From contig JAUQYT010000318.1 of NCBI GenBank assembly GCA_030587605.1, forward strand, positions 1 through 6,045: DNA of 6,045 nucleotides, in the 5' to 3' direction. Source of the stretch: Candidatus Njordarchaeum guaymasense. Its GTDB lineage: Archaea > Asgardarchaeota > Njordarchaeia > Njordarchaeales > Njordarchaeaceae. Shown here piece by piece: positions 5,719 through 6,045 of the stretch. Positions within the stretch are counted from its first letter, which is position 1, and each line of letters begins with the position of its first letter. A program made the position numbers and the translations under genes. The notes under the pieces were generated by a model. The model worked only from the letters and a program-made list of their open reading frames with translations, did not search any database and was not told the DNA's origin.

Positions 5719-6045
5719 TCAGCTTGAAATTGATGTGGCTAGGACGAGAAGAGGACTTGGCATTCTTGTGAATTCCACCCTCCCGTCAAACGCCCACCAA
5801 GCCCAGCCGACCTGGTACTTCTTGAACAAGGCTACGGCGTCTTGGAGCCACTCTAGATGACTACTGTCCTTCACAAACGCGCTGAACTCCCCGATCCACA
5901 TCGGTGTCCCAATTTCGACGACGAATTTCTTGTATTTCGCCGAGAATTCGAGAATGCTGACGTTTTGTGGGTGGTATTTGCGGGCAAAAGCGAGTACGTA
6001 GAAGCGAGGCGACCAAACGATATTACTCCTGATAAGAAATCCGAA
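5719..6045 (-). CDS. GH5-type endoglycanase, C-terminal part (5' end outside window, possibly damaged)
   Basis: The frame is open from the right edge to TGA at 5721-5719, 108 residues. Seen: SNIVWSPRFYVLAF (window residues 7-20), AKYKKFVVEIGTPMWIGEFS (36-55) with the nucleophile Glu53 in WIGEF, and KKYQVGWAWWAFDGR. These are strands 6 to 8 of a GH5 cellulase-like (clan GH-A) barrel that hydrolyses beta-glycans outside the cell. Two oddities: the His expected in SPHFY is Arg14 (CGC, one transition from CAC), and after WWAFDGR the sequence loses family character before the stop. A frameshift near the 3' end is suspected; shifted frames read GGWNSQECQ or continue much longer. The gene may be another decaying member of this region. 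The acid/base Glu and any signal peptide lie outside the window. Confidence 0.7.
   Translation of the reverse strand, partial: FGFLIRSNIVWSPRFYVLAFARKYHPQNVSILEFSAKYKKFVVEIGTPMWIGEFSAFVKDSSHLEWLQDAVALFKKYQVGWAWWAFDGRVEFTRMPSPLLVLATSISS

Overview
The window looks like an archaeal chromosome segment carrying part of a surface-polysaccharide locus. The archaeal assignment is an inference. It rests on the archaeal flavour of the PIN-domain and dehydrogenase remnants, frequent AGA/AGG arginine codons, a GGTGA-type ribosome site and the lack of bacterial promoter or terminator patterns. A bacterial host is not excluded, and no ribosomal or tRNA gene is present to settle it.

Layout. Positions 1-480 (+) hold the 3' part of a class I SAM-dependent methyltransferase. 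It converges, with only 6 bp between stop codons, on a two-gene minus-strand operon (487-2735). That operon encodes two GT4-family glycosyltransferases whose reading frames overlap by 4 bp (GTGA). Upstream of the operon, also on the minus strand, lies a secreted clan GH-A glycoside hydrolase (2861-3778). The intact genes suggest assembly (GTs), decoration (methyltransferase) and trimming or turnover (GH) of an extracellular glycan.

From about 3779 to 5705 the DNA is mostly decayed. On the minus strand I can read three remnants. The first is a truncated, frameshifted nucleotide-sugar (UDP-glucose/UDP-ManNAc type) dehydrogenase at about 4130-4452. The second is a membrane-anchored secreted protein whose frame is broken by TGA codons, at about 4481-4943. 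The third is a PIN-domain (VapC-like) protein lacking its N-terminus, at 5313-5702. A GH5-type endoglycanase C-terminus (5719-6045) runs off the right edge and shows signs of damage itself.

Three same-orientation copies of a short dyad-containing repeat lie in this decayed stretch: 3784-3809, 4056-4104 and 5017-5065. Copies B and C match at 42 of 48 positions without gaps. One copy sits directly before the GH start codon and one abuts the broken end of the dehydrogenase. This repeat is the least explained signal in the window. I see no convincing new defence or mobile system, no CRISPR array, no tRNA or rRNA gene and no intact transposase.
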